Positions 9,230 through 21,200 of a stretch of DNA of 64,000 nucleotides are shown here, one piece after another. The stretch is from Ardenticatenales bacterium (lineage in GTDB: Bacteria > Chloroflexota > Anaerolineae > Promineifilales > Promineifilaceae). The notes under the pieces were generated by a model. That model ran no database searches. It saw nothing but the letters and a program-made list of their open reading frames with translations, and was not told the origin of the DNA. Every line of letters begins with the position of its first letter. Position 1 is the first letter of the stretch. Made by a program: the position numbers and the translations under genes. The stretch is from positions 372,001-436,000 of the forward strand of contig JACKBL010000005.1 of NCBI GenBank assembly GCA_020634515.1. The letters run 5' to 3'.

Positions 9230-10891
9230 TTACATGGCGCTGCTCTGTTCCGGGGTTGTGCCTTCGTTGCGCGCATTGTTGAAAATGCGCACGTGCCGAT
9301 TTGGTTCCTTGCCGTAGCTGTGCGAAACCAGGTTCGCCTGGCGCGCCAGTTGGTGTTGGTAGCGACGAATGGCGGAGCCGGCGGGACTCAAGTCCACGCT
9401 GCCGCGTCCCGACTGAATCAGGTTGATTGCCTTCTCCGCCTCGGAGATCGCTCGCTCAAAAGGGTCCTGAGGCGCTGCCTCCAGGCTCAGCGCCTCCGCC
9501 AGAAAATTCTCGATCTGGTTGACCGTATTGGCTCGCAGAACGTAAATCGGTTTCCGCTTCTGTTCCGCGTCGCTGATCACGCGCCGCCGCCGCCGGTAGT
9601 AATTCTTCAGCGTCAGCAGCACATCCGCGTCGCTGAGTTCGTCCACCAGTTCGACGCGCACGCCCAGTGATTGCCCCGCCTGGATGATGCGGTTACGCGC
9701 CACGCCGTAGGAGAAGATGCGCAATGATTTGGGCGGATCCCCGCTGGCTACGAAATTCGCCTGGGGCCGCCCGCTGCCGTTGCCGCTGCTTTCCTGGCGT
9801 GCGCGTCGTGACGATTTGCCGGCATCTTGTGCGCGCTGCCCTTGTGCGGTGGAGAGAGTACGGGGCGAGAGGCCGGGCGCATCCTTCAGCAGTTCTTGCC
9901 GCTCCACCTGAATCTGGCCGTTTTCATCGCGGAAGCGTAGTTCCACATTCATGGGGCGGCGGCGCAACATGGCATCCACGGAGTCGGCCACGCTGCGATG
10001 CACCAGCAGTCGCTGTCGGTCCTGGATTTCCACCATGATGTTAAAAGTAGGTGGTGCGCGCCGTTCCAGGACCGTTTTTTGCGTGCCGCGGCGGCGGGCT
10101 TCCTCGTCGGAGAGGGTGACGCTTTCGATGCCGCCGACCAGATCGGAGAGGGTGGGGTTGAGGAGCAGGTTGTCCAGGCTGTTGCCGTGGGCCGTGCCGA
10201 TGAGTTGCACGCCGCGTTCGTTGATGGTGCGCGCGGCTTTGGCTTCCTGCTCGCGCCCGATTTCGTCGATGATGATTACTTCGGGGTTGTGGTTTTCCAC
10301 TGCCTCGATCATCGTCTCGTGCTGGTGGGACGGGCGGGGAACCTGCATCCGGCGGGCGCGCCCCACGGCGGGGTGGGGGATGTCGCCATCGCCGCCGATT
10401 TCGTTGGAGGTGTCTACGATGATGACCCGTTTGGTTTCGGAGAGGACGCGGGCCATTTCGCGCAGCATGGTGGTTTTGCCCACGCCGGGGCGACCGACGA
10501 GGAGGATGCTGTTGCCTTCGGCGACGATGTCGGCGATGATGTCGAGTGTGCCGTAGACGGCGCGTCCGACGCGGCAGGTGAGGCCGACGACTTCGCCGCG
10601 GCGGTTGCGGATGCCGGAGATACGATGGAGGGTGCGGGTAATGCCGGCACGATTGTCATCATCGAAATCCCCAATTCCCTCCACCACCACGCCAATTTCC
10701 GCCTGCGTCACTTCCCCCTGGCGCAGCACCACCTCCCCATCAAAGTAACGAGCCGTGGGTTGGCGACCGAGGTCCATCACCACTTCAAGCAGTTCCTCGT
10801 CGCGGTCGATTTCTTGGATTCGATCCCGCACGCCTGCCGGCAGCACCGCCAGCAGCGCGTGCAATTCTTCTCTAGCTTGTTCTTTAGACAT
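9230..10891 (-). CDS. AAA ATPase of the Ycf45/SpoIIIAA-like, R3H-associated family
   Basis: This 553-aa protein has a RecA/AAA-type ATPase domain with Walker A GRPGVGKTTM and Walker B VIIIDEIGREQE. It is followed by GTAHGNSLDNLL, typical of the single-stranded nucleic-acid-binding Ycf45/SpoIIIAA group. The C-terminal part (ANFVASGDPPKSLRIFSYG, later AINLIQSGRGSVDLSPAGSAIRRYQHQLARQ) resembles the R3H nucleic-acid-binding end of these proteins. Such proteins are widespread in Cyanobacteria and Chloroflexota; their function is not established. Start chosen: MSKEQARE at 10891. Upstream in-frame starts at 10924 and 10960 are possible, and none has a strong ribosome site. Confidence 0.85.
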   Translation of the reverse strand: MSKEQAREELHALLAVLPAGVRDRIQEIDRDEELLEVVMDLGRQPTARYFDGEVVLRQGEVTQAEIGVVVEGIGDFDDDNRAGITRTLHRISGIRNRRGEVVGLTCRVGRAVYGTLDIIADIVAEGNSILLVGRPGVGKTTMLREMARVLSETKRVIIVDTSNEIGGDGDIPHPAVGRARRMQVPRPSHQHETMIEAVENHNPEVIIIDEIGREQEAKAARTINERGVQLIGTAHGNSLDNLLLNPTLSDLVGGIESVTLSDEEARRRGTQKTVLERRAPPTFNIMVEIQDRQRLLVHRSVADSVDAMLRRRPMNVELRFRDENGQIQVERQELLKDAPGLSPRTLSTAQGQRAQDAGKSSRRARQESSGNGSGRPQANFVASGDPPKSLRIFSYGVARNRIIQAGQSLGVRVELVDELSDADVLLTLKNYYRRRRRVISDAEQKRKPIYVLRANTVNQIENFLAEALSLEAAPQDPFERAISEAEKAINLIQSGRGSVDLSPAGSAIRRYQHQLARQANLVSHSYGKEPNRHVRIFNNARNEGTTPEQSSAM

Positions 10892-11037
10892 TGTTGTTTT
10901 GTATCTTCTTGCTGTCTGGTGCATGAAGCGGCTGATTGCCGTCGTCCCAGGAAAATTCAATTCTTACGGAGTGTGTTGTTGCCACGGGCTTGCCCGCGTG
11001 GCGCAATCAGTAGGGCGAAAGGGGCAAAACGAGCACG

Positions 11038-12024
11038 TCAGGAGCGTTGTTTCGGTCGCGCCGGTGGGTGCGAGATGAAAGGGGTGCTGCCGGCAACTTG
11101 CTTGCTGGCGATGACGGCGGCGCGTTCCGGCTGCAAGGCGGGTGCGCGCTTGACGATGTGCCGCACCATGACGGCGTAGCTGCCGCTCAGCCGGAAACCG
11201 AGCCGCGGTAGGATGTTTTGCAGCCAGCCCTGGTAACGGGGAACGCAGCAGTAAAGGGGGCGGTCGGCTTCGGGTGGTTTGAGTTGGAGGGCGGCGGCGA
11301 TGATGGTTTCTGCCGGCATATGCGCTCCCGGATGAATGAACAAACTTAACCAGCTTGCTCCTGGTCCATCGCGGCGCTGCACCAACGCCGTCATCTCCCC
11401 ATCCTCATGCAGCACCCACACCGCCCCATCTTGCAGCGGCGGTGATGGTTCCACCAATTGAATCAATCGGGGAACGATGTTCGCATAAAGCAAATGGATG
11501 TCCCAATCATCCACTGACTTGCGCGGGGTGAGGATCTGCGGCCCGGCCGCTGCCTCATACGTCCGCAGCATCCACACGTCCTTGCGCGTATACACGGCAA
11601 AACCGGCACGGCGCAGCAGCGGCAGCTCGTCGCCCAACTCGCTTACTTCCGCGATCAGGTGCTGCACTCCTTGCTGGCCTGCTTCCACGGCCAACTGGTC
11701 CATCAGTGGCAGCCAGATGTCCAGCGCATCGCCATTTCCTTGCTGCTCGCCCGTCATGGCAGGTTCCGCCAGTTCCAGGCCGACGCGAATCAATTGGGCC
11801 TGCGCGCCCTCTTCGCGCAGTTGCAGTTGCACGAAACCGGCAGCGCCATTTTCGTCCGCTTTCCAGATGTATGTCGAAAAGGGGCGGCCCATTAACATGC
11901 CGGCAAGCGCGCTGCGTACAGGGTGGACGTCGCTTGTCAGCGCCGACTCAGCGTGGAAGGAAATTGACTCACCACTCAGGCGATGTACCAGAGCCAGATC
12001 ACGCAAATCAAAAAGGCGTATCAT
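11038..12024 (-). CDS. GNAT-fold-like protein of unknown function
   Basis: This 328-aa protein opens MIRLFDLRDLALVHRL, a beginning common in GNAT acyltransferase-like proteins. It shows two weak acetyltransferase-like halves: a first with FVQLQLREEGAQAQLIRVG and LIAEVSELGDELPLLRRAGFAVYTR, and a second with LYCCVPRYQGWLQNILPRLGFRLSGSYAVMVRHI. These match the way the last strands of a GNAT fold usually read. No acetyl-CoA loop is clear enough to name a substrate. The start may be the ATG at 12024 or the GTG one codon earlier. It is the last ordinary gene before the CRISPR array. A function is not assigned. Confidence 0.6.
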   Translation of the reverse strand: MIRLFDLRDLALVHRLSGESISFHAESALTSDVHPVRSALAGMLMGRPFSTYIWKADENGAAGFVQLQLREEGAQAQLIRVGLELAEPAMTGEQQGNGDALDIWLPLMDQLAVEAGQQGVQHLIAEVSELGDELPLLRRAGFAVYTRKDVWMLRTYEAAAGPQILTPRKSVDDWDIHLLYANIVPRLIQLVEPSPPLQDGAVWVLHEDGEMTALVQRRDGPGASWLSLFIHPGAHMPAETIIAAALQLKPPEADRPLYCCVPRYQGWLQNILPRLGFRLSGSYAVMVRHIVKRAPALQPERAAVIASKQVAGSTPFISHPPARPKQRS

Positions 12025-12084
12025 CACTCAGGAGTGTAGCAACACGCGCCCGTCCCTGCAAGCAAATCCGCCACCCACATAGGA

Positions 12085-12208
12085 TTTTTCAGTAGTCGTA
12101 TCGAAGGCGGCTTTTCCCGAAGTTGCGGCGATTTGCCACAAGAGTGAGAAGCAAACGCGATTTGCTCCAACTCGCTTTCGGATGGCAGATTTCCGGACTA
12201 CTGAAAAA
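12085..12208. repeat. Inverted-repeat-bounded element at the distal end of the array
   Basis: Perfect 13-bp arms TTTTTCAGTAGTC (12085-12097) and GACTACTGAAAAA (12196-12208) enclose about 98 bp with no gene. The interior has its own small inverted repeat (GCAAA, CGCGA, TTTGC). It could be a MITE-like element, or a hairpin that ends the array transcript, since it lies just beyond the last repeat in the direction of transcription. Confidence 0.55.
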
Positions 12209-12240
12209 CCCTGTCACGAGGGCGATTCTGGGGGGATGCG
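12205..12240 (-). repeat. Decayed terminal CRISPR repeat
   Basis: GGGCGATTCTGGGG matches the centre of the array repeat, while the GTTTCAATCG end is lost. It lies one array period (about 71 bp) left of the first intact repeat. A decayed last repeat marks the leader-distal end of an array. Confidence 0.75.
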
Positions 12241-12275
12241 TGAACCGTAAGGTCTGGCCTACGGTTTGCGGTCAA

Positions 12276-15200
12276 GTTTCAATCGCGGGGGGCGATTCTG
12301 GGGGATTCATGCTCCGCCAGTCTACCCAGACCAGCCGTATCATGTGCGTTTCAATCGCGGGGGGCGATTCTGGGGGATTCATGCGGGCAAGGCGCAAAAC
12401 TGCCCTTCGTAATGCAGCGGTTTCAATCGCGGGGGGCGATTCTGGGGGATTCATGCAAGAACATCGTCGGACTACCGATAATCGGCCATAAGTTTCAATC
12501 GGGGGGCGATTCTGGGGATTCATGCCAGAAAGTTTAGGATACCAATTAGTGGGTCGCAAGTTTCAATCGCGGGGGGCGATTCTGGGGATTCATGCAACGC
12601 CACCGCCCATTCCGCAAACGCAGCCGCCGGTTTCAATCGCGGGGGCGATTCTGGGGGATTCATGCCCCAAAAGTTGGAGCCACTTCCGTTATCATCTATC
12701 GTTTCAATCGCGGGGGGCGATTCTGGGGATTCATGCTACAAGGGACAGGAAATCCTGTCCGTCTACGACACCGTTTCAATCGCGGGGGCGATTCTGGGGA
12801 TTCATGCAACAATTACCATCAAACAACCTTGGGGCATGGTTCATGTTTCAATCGCGGGGGCGATTCTGGGGATTCATGCGGCGAATCCGCCGAATGGTTG
12901 GGAAGTATAGCGCTTGTTTCAATCGCGGGGGCGATTCTGGGGATTCATGCCGGTGTGTTCTAATGCGCCTCAGTCTGGCAAATCGTTTCAATCGCGGGGG
13001 CGATTCTGGGGATTCATGCACAACCAACCCCGTAGGAATTGCGCTGCTGTCTGAAGTTTCAATCGCGGGGGCGATTCTGGGGATTCATGCAACACGTGCC
13101 GATGTTTTTATTGCCTTTAATTCGCGTTTCAATCGCGGGGGCGATTCTGGGGATTCATGCCAGCAGGCCGACAGAACTGATACAACGCCTGCTAGTTTCA
13201 ATCGCGGGGGCGATTCTGGGGATTCATGCCCATTGGTCGCCGCCGCGCCCAGGTCTAGTACCGCAGTTTCAATCGCGGGGGGCGATTCTGGGGATTCATG
13301 CATGCGCTTATCCTGCTATCCTCCGCCGGCAAAAGCTGGTTTCAATCGCGGGGGGCGATTCTGGGGATTCATGCATTGTCTTTTTGATGGCTTTGGCGGG
13401 TGCGTCTCCAGTTTCAATCGCGGGGGCGATTCTGGGGATTCATGCAGATGGCGGCGTTGTCGTCAATCGTGCCGCCTAGCGTTTCAATCGCGGGGGCGAT
13501 TCTGGGGATTCATGCACACCGACGATAATCCGCTGCATCTCCGGCACGGTCATGTTTCAATCGCGGGGGCGATTCTGGGGATTCATGCTAGAGGTTGCCA
13601 TCTGGTCCGATAGCCAGCGCATTGTTTCAATCGCGGGGGCGATTCTGGGGATTCATGCCGGGACAAACCCCTCGCGCCTATTCCAAATACTCGTTTCAAT
13701 CGCGGGGGCGATTCTGGGGATTCATGCCCATGGAAGGATTATGCAACAGAAGAGTTCTATGTCGGTTTCAATCGCGGGGGCGATTCTGGGGATTCATGCG
13801 GTCTGCCGGCTGCCGCGAGCGCCCTATGTTTCGGGTTTCAATCGCGGGGGGCGATTCTGGGGATTCATGCTAACCGCGCTGCTGTTGCCTATGCCAAATT
13901 CGCCCAAGTTTCAATCGCGGGGGCGATTCTGGGGATTCATGCCTGTCAACAGCTGCGAGGGGGGCTGGTGAGCGACGCTGGTTTCAATCGCGGGGGCGAT
14001 TCTGGGGATTCATGCTTGGCGCGGTGGGTATCGTGGTATGAGGCAATAGAGGTTTCAATCGCGGGGGCGATTCTGGGGATTCATGCGCGCGCCATCAGTG
14101 ATGCGGCGCGCCGCAATCGCATGTTTCAATCGCGGGGGCGATTCTGGGGATTCATGCAAAGAGCAAGAGGCGTATCTCAAGGAGCAAGCAAAGTTTCAAT
14201 CGCGGGGGCGATTCTGGGGGATTCATGCTTGGATTCCCTGGGCAGCACATGGTATCGTGTGCCGTTTCAATCGCGGGGGCGATTCTGGGGGATTCATGCT
14301 GGCAGCGTCGAGGCGGGGAATGCGGCGCTGAGCCTGTTTCAATCGCGGGGGCGATTCTGGGGATTCATGCTTCTTCCACGTCCTGGTATGGGGGCTGATT
14401 CCCAATGTTTCAATCGCGGGGCGATTCTGGGGATTCATGCAACAACAGAAGATGAATGGAGCCTAATTCCCGAAGAGTTTCAATCGCGGGGGGCGATTCT
14501 GGGGATTCATGCCGTGCTCATGTCGCGCCTGCTGGCGCAGCTTACCGTTTCAATCGCGGGGGCGATTCTGGGGATTCATGCCCAGGAATGCCGTTTGCGG
14601 GCTGGTATAGCTGCGGCCTGTTTCAATCGCGGGGGCGATTCTGGGGGATTCATGCTTTGTTGGTAGTCTCTGAGTGTGACGGTCATTGGAGTTTCAATCG
14701 CGGGGGCGATTCTGGGGATTCATGCAAATCAGTATGGAAATCCGTCAGGATTCCGTCACGTTTCAATCGCGGGGGGGGCGATTCTGGGGATTCATGCTTG
14801 TTCGTGTTACCTGATGCTCGTAATGAGCCTGGTGTTTCAATCGCGGGGGCGATTCTGGGGGATTCATGCGACCTATCCTTTGCTCCTTTTGTACGTCAGG
14901 TGGAAGTTTCAATCGCGGGGGCGATTCTGGGGATTCATGCGAATGGCAACGAGGATTGGCAAGAAGAGCTGCTATCGTTTCAATCGCGGGGGCGATTCTG
15001 GGGATTCATGCCCCGTTGCCCCGTCTTGGTGTGGTTTGACATAGCCAACGTTTCAATCGCGGGGGCGATTCTGGGGATTCATGCGAATCAAAGAGAAAAA
15101 AATGAATGCGAATTTAACAGTTTCAATCGCGGGGGCGATTCTGGGGATTCATGCGGCTTTCCGCCGTTTTGTGGCTTGCTGGCAGGCCGTGTTTCAATCG

Positions 15201-18200
15201 CGGGGGCGATTCTGGGGATTCATGCTTGAGGAAGTCAACCAGCACACAACAGGAGAGAGTGGTTTCAATCGCGGGGGCGATTCTGGGGATTCATGCCCCC
15301 ACTCTCGTTGAAGTTCATTGACAATTGTTTTGGTTTCAATCGCGGGGGGCGATTCTGGGGATTCATGCGCCGTTGCCCACAGTAGCCACTGATGGCTAGT
15401 TTGTTTCAATCGCGGGGGCGATTCTGGGGATTCATGCCTTGTCGTGGTTTGTGGCTTCCGTCCCCGGATGCCAGTTTCAATCGCATGGGGGCGATTCTGG
15501 GGATTCATGCCAACAGGAGAATCAAAAATGTTCACGGTAGGTCAGTTTCAATCGCGGGGGCGATTCTGGGGATTCATGCACCACAATAATCCTCTACAAA
15601 AAGTATGCCAGGGTGTTTCAATCGCGGGGGCGATTCTGGGGATTCATGCGCGCACTCCGCCGCGTTTCTGTGCCATTGCGCGTCGTTTCAATCGCGGGGG
15701 CGATTCTGGGGATTCATGCTAGAAGTAGTGGGTATGCGGGTAGAGCGAGTGCAGGTTTCAATCGCGGGGGCGATTCTGGGGATTCATGCCATGACGAAAC
15801 TCGTTTCTTGACGCCAGACCAGTTATGTTTCAATCGCGGGGGCGATTCTGGGGATTCATGCATGGACAAAATGTTTCAGAGGCAGGACTTCTAGCTGTTT
15901 CAATCGCGGGGCGATTCTGGGGATTCATGCATCCCAATGCCCTCGTTTGTATTTCTCCATGTAATAATGTTTCAATCGCGGGGGCGATTCTGGGGATTCA
16001 TGCCTTTGTCATTTATTGACATTCAAGATGACCCAAATGGTGGTGTTTCAATCGCGGGGCGATTCTGGGGATTCATGCCACGGCACTGTACATCGCAGAT
16101 CAAACAGCTGCCACGTTTCAATCGCGGGGGGCGATTCTGGGGATTCATGCGAGGCGCAATCGTCACCCGCAGCAGGCCGTTGACAGTTTCAATCGCGGGG
16201 GCGATTCTGGGGGATTCATGCGAAGGAAATTCGACAGCCGGGGTATCAAAATCGCCAGTTTCAATCGCGGGGGCGATTCTGGGGATTCATGCTTTATACC
16301 AATTTTATTGTTTGTCAAGAATAATACAGTTTCAATCGCGGGGGCGATTCTGGGGATTCATGCAGCGTGAGAAGTGTGCAATCGATTTCCTCGTGGTGTT
16401 TCAATCGCGGGGGGCGATTCTGGGGATTCATGCATCAATTGAAATCATGTTAAAAATTGTAATAGTTGTTTCAATCGCGGGGGCGATTCTGGGGATTCAT
16501 GCAGGAAATCAAGAAAATTGTGGCGGATTTACCAGAGTTTCAATCGCGGGGGCGATTCTGGGGATTCATGCCGATAATAATCCACCCCATTATAATGCCA
16601 ACCATGGAAGTTTCAATCGCGGGGGCGATTCTGGGGATTCATGCTTGGTAAGAGTGGGCCTTCATTTGGAGCCCTTTCGGTTTCAATCGCGGGGGGCGAT
16701 TCTGGGGATTCATGCATCCGGCACCCCACTCGTATCCGCATCAATGTCAATGTTTCAATCGCGGGGGCGATTCTGGGGATTCATGCACCTAACGGGCAAG
16801 TCTTCAAATCGAAGACAAGAAAAGTTTCAATCGCGGGGGCGATTCTGGGGATTCATGCGCCGCCAGTAGGGGACCAACACCCTTGACGGTTGTGTTTCAA
16901 TCGCGGGGGCGATTCTGGGGATTCATGCCAAACTCATTTGCCTCGGCAACCATCGTCTCTACGTTTCAATCGCGGGGGCGATTCTGGGGATTCATGCACG
17001 GCCACGTCCTCCTTGCGATCACCTCTCGTGATTAGGTCTCTACGTTTCAGTCGCGGGGGCGATTCTGGGGATTCATGCGTGGACGTGGGTGGGACTCCAC
17101 GAATTTTTATGTTTCAATCGCGGGGGCGATTCTGGGGATTCATGCTTCACGCATGGAACGCCCTGGCTCAATTCGAGCAAGTTTCAATCGCGGGGGCGAT
17201 TCTGGGGATTCATGCGGCGAAGATGCCGGCATTGTGGCGGCGATTTGTATGGTTTCAATCGCGGGGGCGATTCTGGGGATTCATGCCTACTCGTACACCC
17301 CGACATGCGGCCAGACCTGCTGTTTCAATCGCGGGGGCGATTCTGGGGGATTCATGCATATTACCGACTCAGGAAAACTGATAGCGGCCCGTTTCAATCG
17401 CGGGGGCGATTCTGGGGATTCATGCCCTTCTAATTTCCTGGTGGCGAGACTCGACACCAACGTTTCAATCGCGGGGGCGATTCTGGGGATTCATGCTTTT
17501 ATCCACAAAGTTTCTGAATCAGCTTCTATCAAGTTTCAATCGCGGGGGCGATTCTGGGGATTCATGCAACAACCAACAAGGCAGCAGCAAATTTGACAAA
17601 TTCAAGTTTCAATCGCGGGGGCGATTCTGGGGATTCATGCTGTTGGCGGTCATAGCTGCTGGTGACGGCATGGGAAAGTTTCAATCGCGGGGGCGATTCT
17701 GGGAGATTCATGCCGTCCATCAAGAATCCCCCTCATTGCAAGGGGGCGGTTTCAATCGCGGGGGCGATTCTGGGGATTCATGCCCTGCATGATCGTGATC
17801 TGTTTGGTGAAAAAGGGCCAGTTTCAATCGCGGGGGATTCTGGGGATTCATGCTTTTTCGGTGGGAGGTAATCGTGTTTCCCTGGCCAGTTTCAATCGCG
17901 GGGGCGATTCTGGGGATTCATGCCGGAACCAATTCCTGTGACCAAGGTCCGCTCGCCTCTGTTTCAATCGCGGGGGCGATTCTGGGGATTCATGCCATCC
18001 ACGGCTCCCGCGCTCCGAAAAGAGCAAGCATGTTTCAATCGCGGGGGCGATTCTGGGGATTCATGCTCTCAAAATAGTCGCGTTGGATTTGTTTCGGGGG
18101 GTTTCAATCGCGGGGGGCGATTCTGGGGATTCATGCTTGAAAATTAAGCAGTCTATTGGTCTTCAGGTAGACGTTTCAATCGCGGGGGGCGATTCTGGGG

Positions 18201-21200
18201 ATTCATGCCCTCCCTTGCGGAGGTGGATGTTTTAGACATTCTAGTTTCAATCGCGGGGGCGATTCTGGGGGATTCATGCGAACGAGCCTGTACTATCCTC
18301 TGGCACATTGCGCCGGTTTCAATCGCGGGGGGCGATTCTGGGGGATTCATGCGGCAATTTCATACCTGAAGTGCTTGCAGCGCGGATGGTTTCAATCGCG
18401 GGGCGATTCTGGGGATTCATGCATGCCCATGCCTCATTACATTGACGAGTTGATAAAGTTTCAATCGCGGGGGCGATTCTGGGGATTCATGCCTGGTGAT
18501 GTCATTGCCTATACGCACATCCCGATAGTTTCAATCGCGGGGGCGATTCTGGGGATTCATGCTATCCGCGTGCCAGGCCAGCGCCAGCAAAATTTTGGTT
18601 TCAATCGCGGGGGCGATTCTGGGGATTCATGCAGCGGACGCGACCGGATTCTGTTGGCGGCGGTTCTGTTTCAATCGCGGGGGCGATTCTGGGGATTCAT
18701 GCGGGATACGAGAGTTTGCCAACACAATGGCAGGTCGTGGTTTCAATCGCGGGGGCGATTCTGGGGATTCATGCGGCGCGTGGCGCGGCGTCCTGGGGCT
18801 AGAACCACTGGTTTCAATCGCGGGGGCGATTCTGGGGATTCATGCATCACCGCCGCGGACAAAAAGGCAAATGATGGGACGGTTTCAATCGCGGGGGCGA
18901 TTCTGGGGGATTCATGCGTGGAATGGGATGGCCCCCGCCGGCGACATTGATTGTGTTTCAATCGCGGGGGCGATTCTGGGGATTCATGCATTCGCGTCAT
19001 CGCCACTGCCGGCCCTTTTATAATAGTTTCAATCGCGGGGGCGATTCTGGGGGATTCATGCGCCGGCATGGACCGCTATGATTTGCTGCTGGGATACGTT
19101 TCAATCGCGGGGGCGATTCTGGGGATTCATGCGGCGTCGCACGGCACCAGGGCTGTGCCGACGTTCTGGTTTCAATCGCGGGGGGCGATTCTGGGGATTC
19201 ATGCGAAGATGCCTCCATTCGTGTCCAGATATAGGGGCCGTTTCAATCGCGGGGGGCGATTCTGGGGATTCATGCCTGATTCGGCATAAAGAATGGCATT
19301 GGAACTGTCACGTTTCAATCGCGGGGGCGATTCTGGGGATTCATGCGCGCAGCAGACGGGCGGCGCGGCCACGGCGGGCGGGTTTCAATCGCGGGGGCGA
19401 TTCTGGGGATTCATGCCCACGGGCAATGCCGGCAGTGGGTCCATCTGGTTCCAGTTTCAATCGCGGGGGCGATTCTGGGGATTCATGCATAGGCCACATC
19501 GCCGGCAATCATCTGGTTGTGCTTGTTTCAATCGCGGGGGGCGATTCTGGGGATTCATGCTCCGCGTCTTCAGCGGATGCTTTCAATACGTTGCGGTTTC
19601 AATCGCGGGGGCGATTCTGGGGATTCATGCACCGCGCTAGAAGATACTCATTGACCTGTTGCCTGTTTCAATCGCGGGGGGGCGATTCTGGGGATTCATG
19701 CCTACCAGAAGTACCTGGTGGAACGATTATCAGAAGTTTCAATCGCGGGGGCGATTCTGGGATTCATGCTCCGTTGCACGGACAGCGGATTTGTCGTTTT
19801 CAAGTTTCAATCGCGGGGGCGATTCTGGGGATTCATGCTCCATCAAGCTCTTTACTTCCTGATTCCAAAATCTCGTTTCAATCGCGGGGGGCGATTCTGG
19901 GGATTCATGCTTGTGCTCAATTTCGGTGCTATCGCCGCCTACGTGGTTTCAATCGCGGGGGCGATTCTGGGGATTCATGCCGTATTCCACGACGGCAGCA
20001 GCTATTGGCTGGCTGTTTCAATCGCGGGGGCGATTCTGGGGATTCATGCCGGCGGCAGTCATACCAGCATAAAGACGCTAGATGAAGTTTCAATCGCGGG
20101 GGCGATTCTGGGGATTCATGCGACGAGCGTAGAACAAAAGGAGGGGCGAATGACAATGTTTCAATCGCGGGGGGCGATTCTGGGGATTCATGCCATCGTT
20201 GGTCGGTGTCTACGCCGGGGATGACACGGTTTCAATCGCGGGGGCGATTCTGGGGATTCATGCCACGGAATTAAATTAGCAATTGAATCAAGTCGTGGTG
20301 TTTCAATCGCGGGGGGCGATTCTGGGGATTCATGCTTAACCAATCTGTTATGGCAACAGATGATTGGATGGGTTTCAATCGCGGGGGGGCGATTCTGGGG
20401 ATTCATGCTTTCGTCGCGTCCTAAGACGCGACAAAAATGAGTTTCAATCGCGGGGGCGATTCTGGGGATTCATGCCTGTATAGTGCGTTATGAGTAGTGG
20501 TCGCGCATGTGTTTCAATCGCGGGGGCGATTCTGGGGATTCATGCGATGTTCGCCTTCTCGCACTGACGCGGCGCCCACCTGTTTCAATCGCGGGGGCGA
20601 TTCTGGGGATTCATGCGTGCCCGCAGTGCTGCGCATAGCCCGCCCCGAATTCGTTTCAATCGCGGGGGCGATTCTGGGGATTCATGCGCAGAAATGTTTG
20701 ATTATCTGAATGTAAATTACGGTTTCAATCGCGGGGGGCGATTCTGGGGATTCATGCCGGAGAGTTTCGTATTGGGGAGATGAAACATTGACAAGTTTCA
20801 ATCGCGGGGGCGATTCTGGGGATTCATGCTTCCAGGGTGAAACTGGTACGCCGCCAGCCCCTGGTTTCAATCGCGGGGGCGATTCTGGGGATTCATGCGT
20901 ACGGCGCGGCAATTATCCAGCGTATCCAGCGTGTTTCAATCGCGGGGGCGATTCTGGGGATTCATGCTGACGCAAACAAAGCGTTTGACACCGCTGTACT
21001 TGAGGGTTTCAATCGCGGGGGGCGATTCTGGGGATTCATGCCAGAACCGCTATTTTAAGGCGATTGATTATTGCTTAGTTTCAATCGCGGGGGGGCGATT
21101 CTGGGGATTCATGCGCGGTTTCTACCGCGCCGTACTTTTCTGGATTCATGTTTCAATCGCGGGGGCGATTCTGGGGATTCATGCGGTTGTGTCGCCCGTC

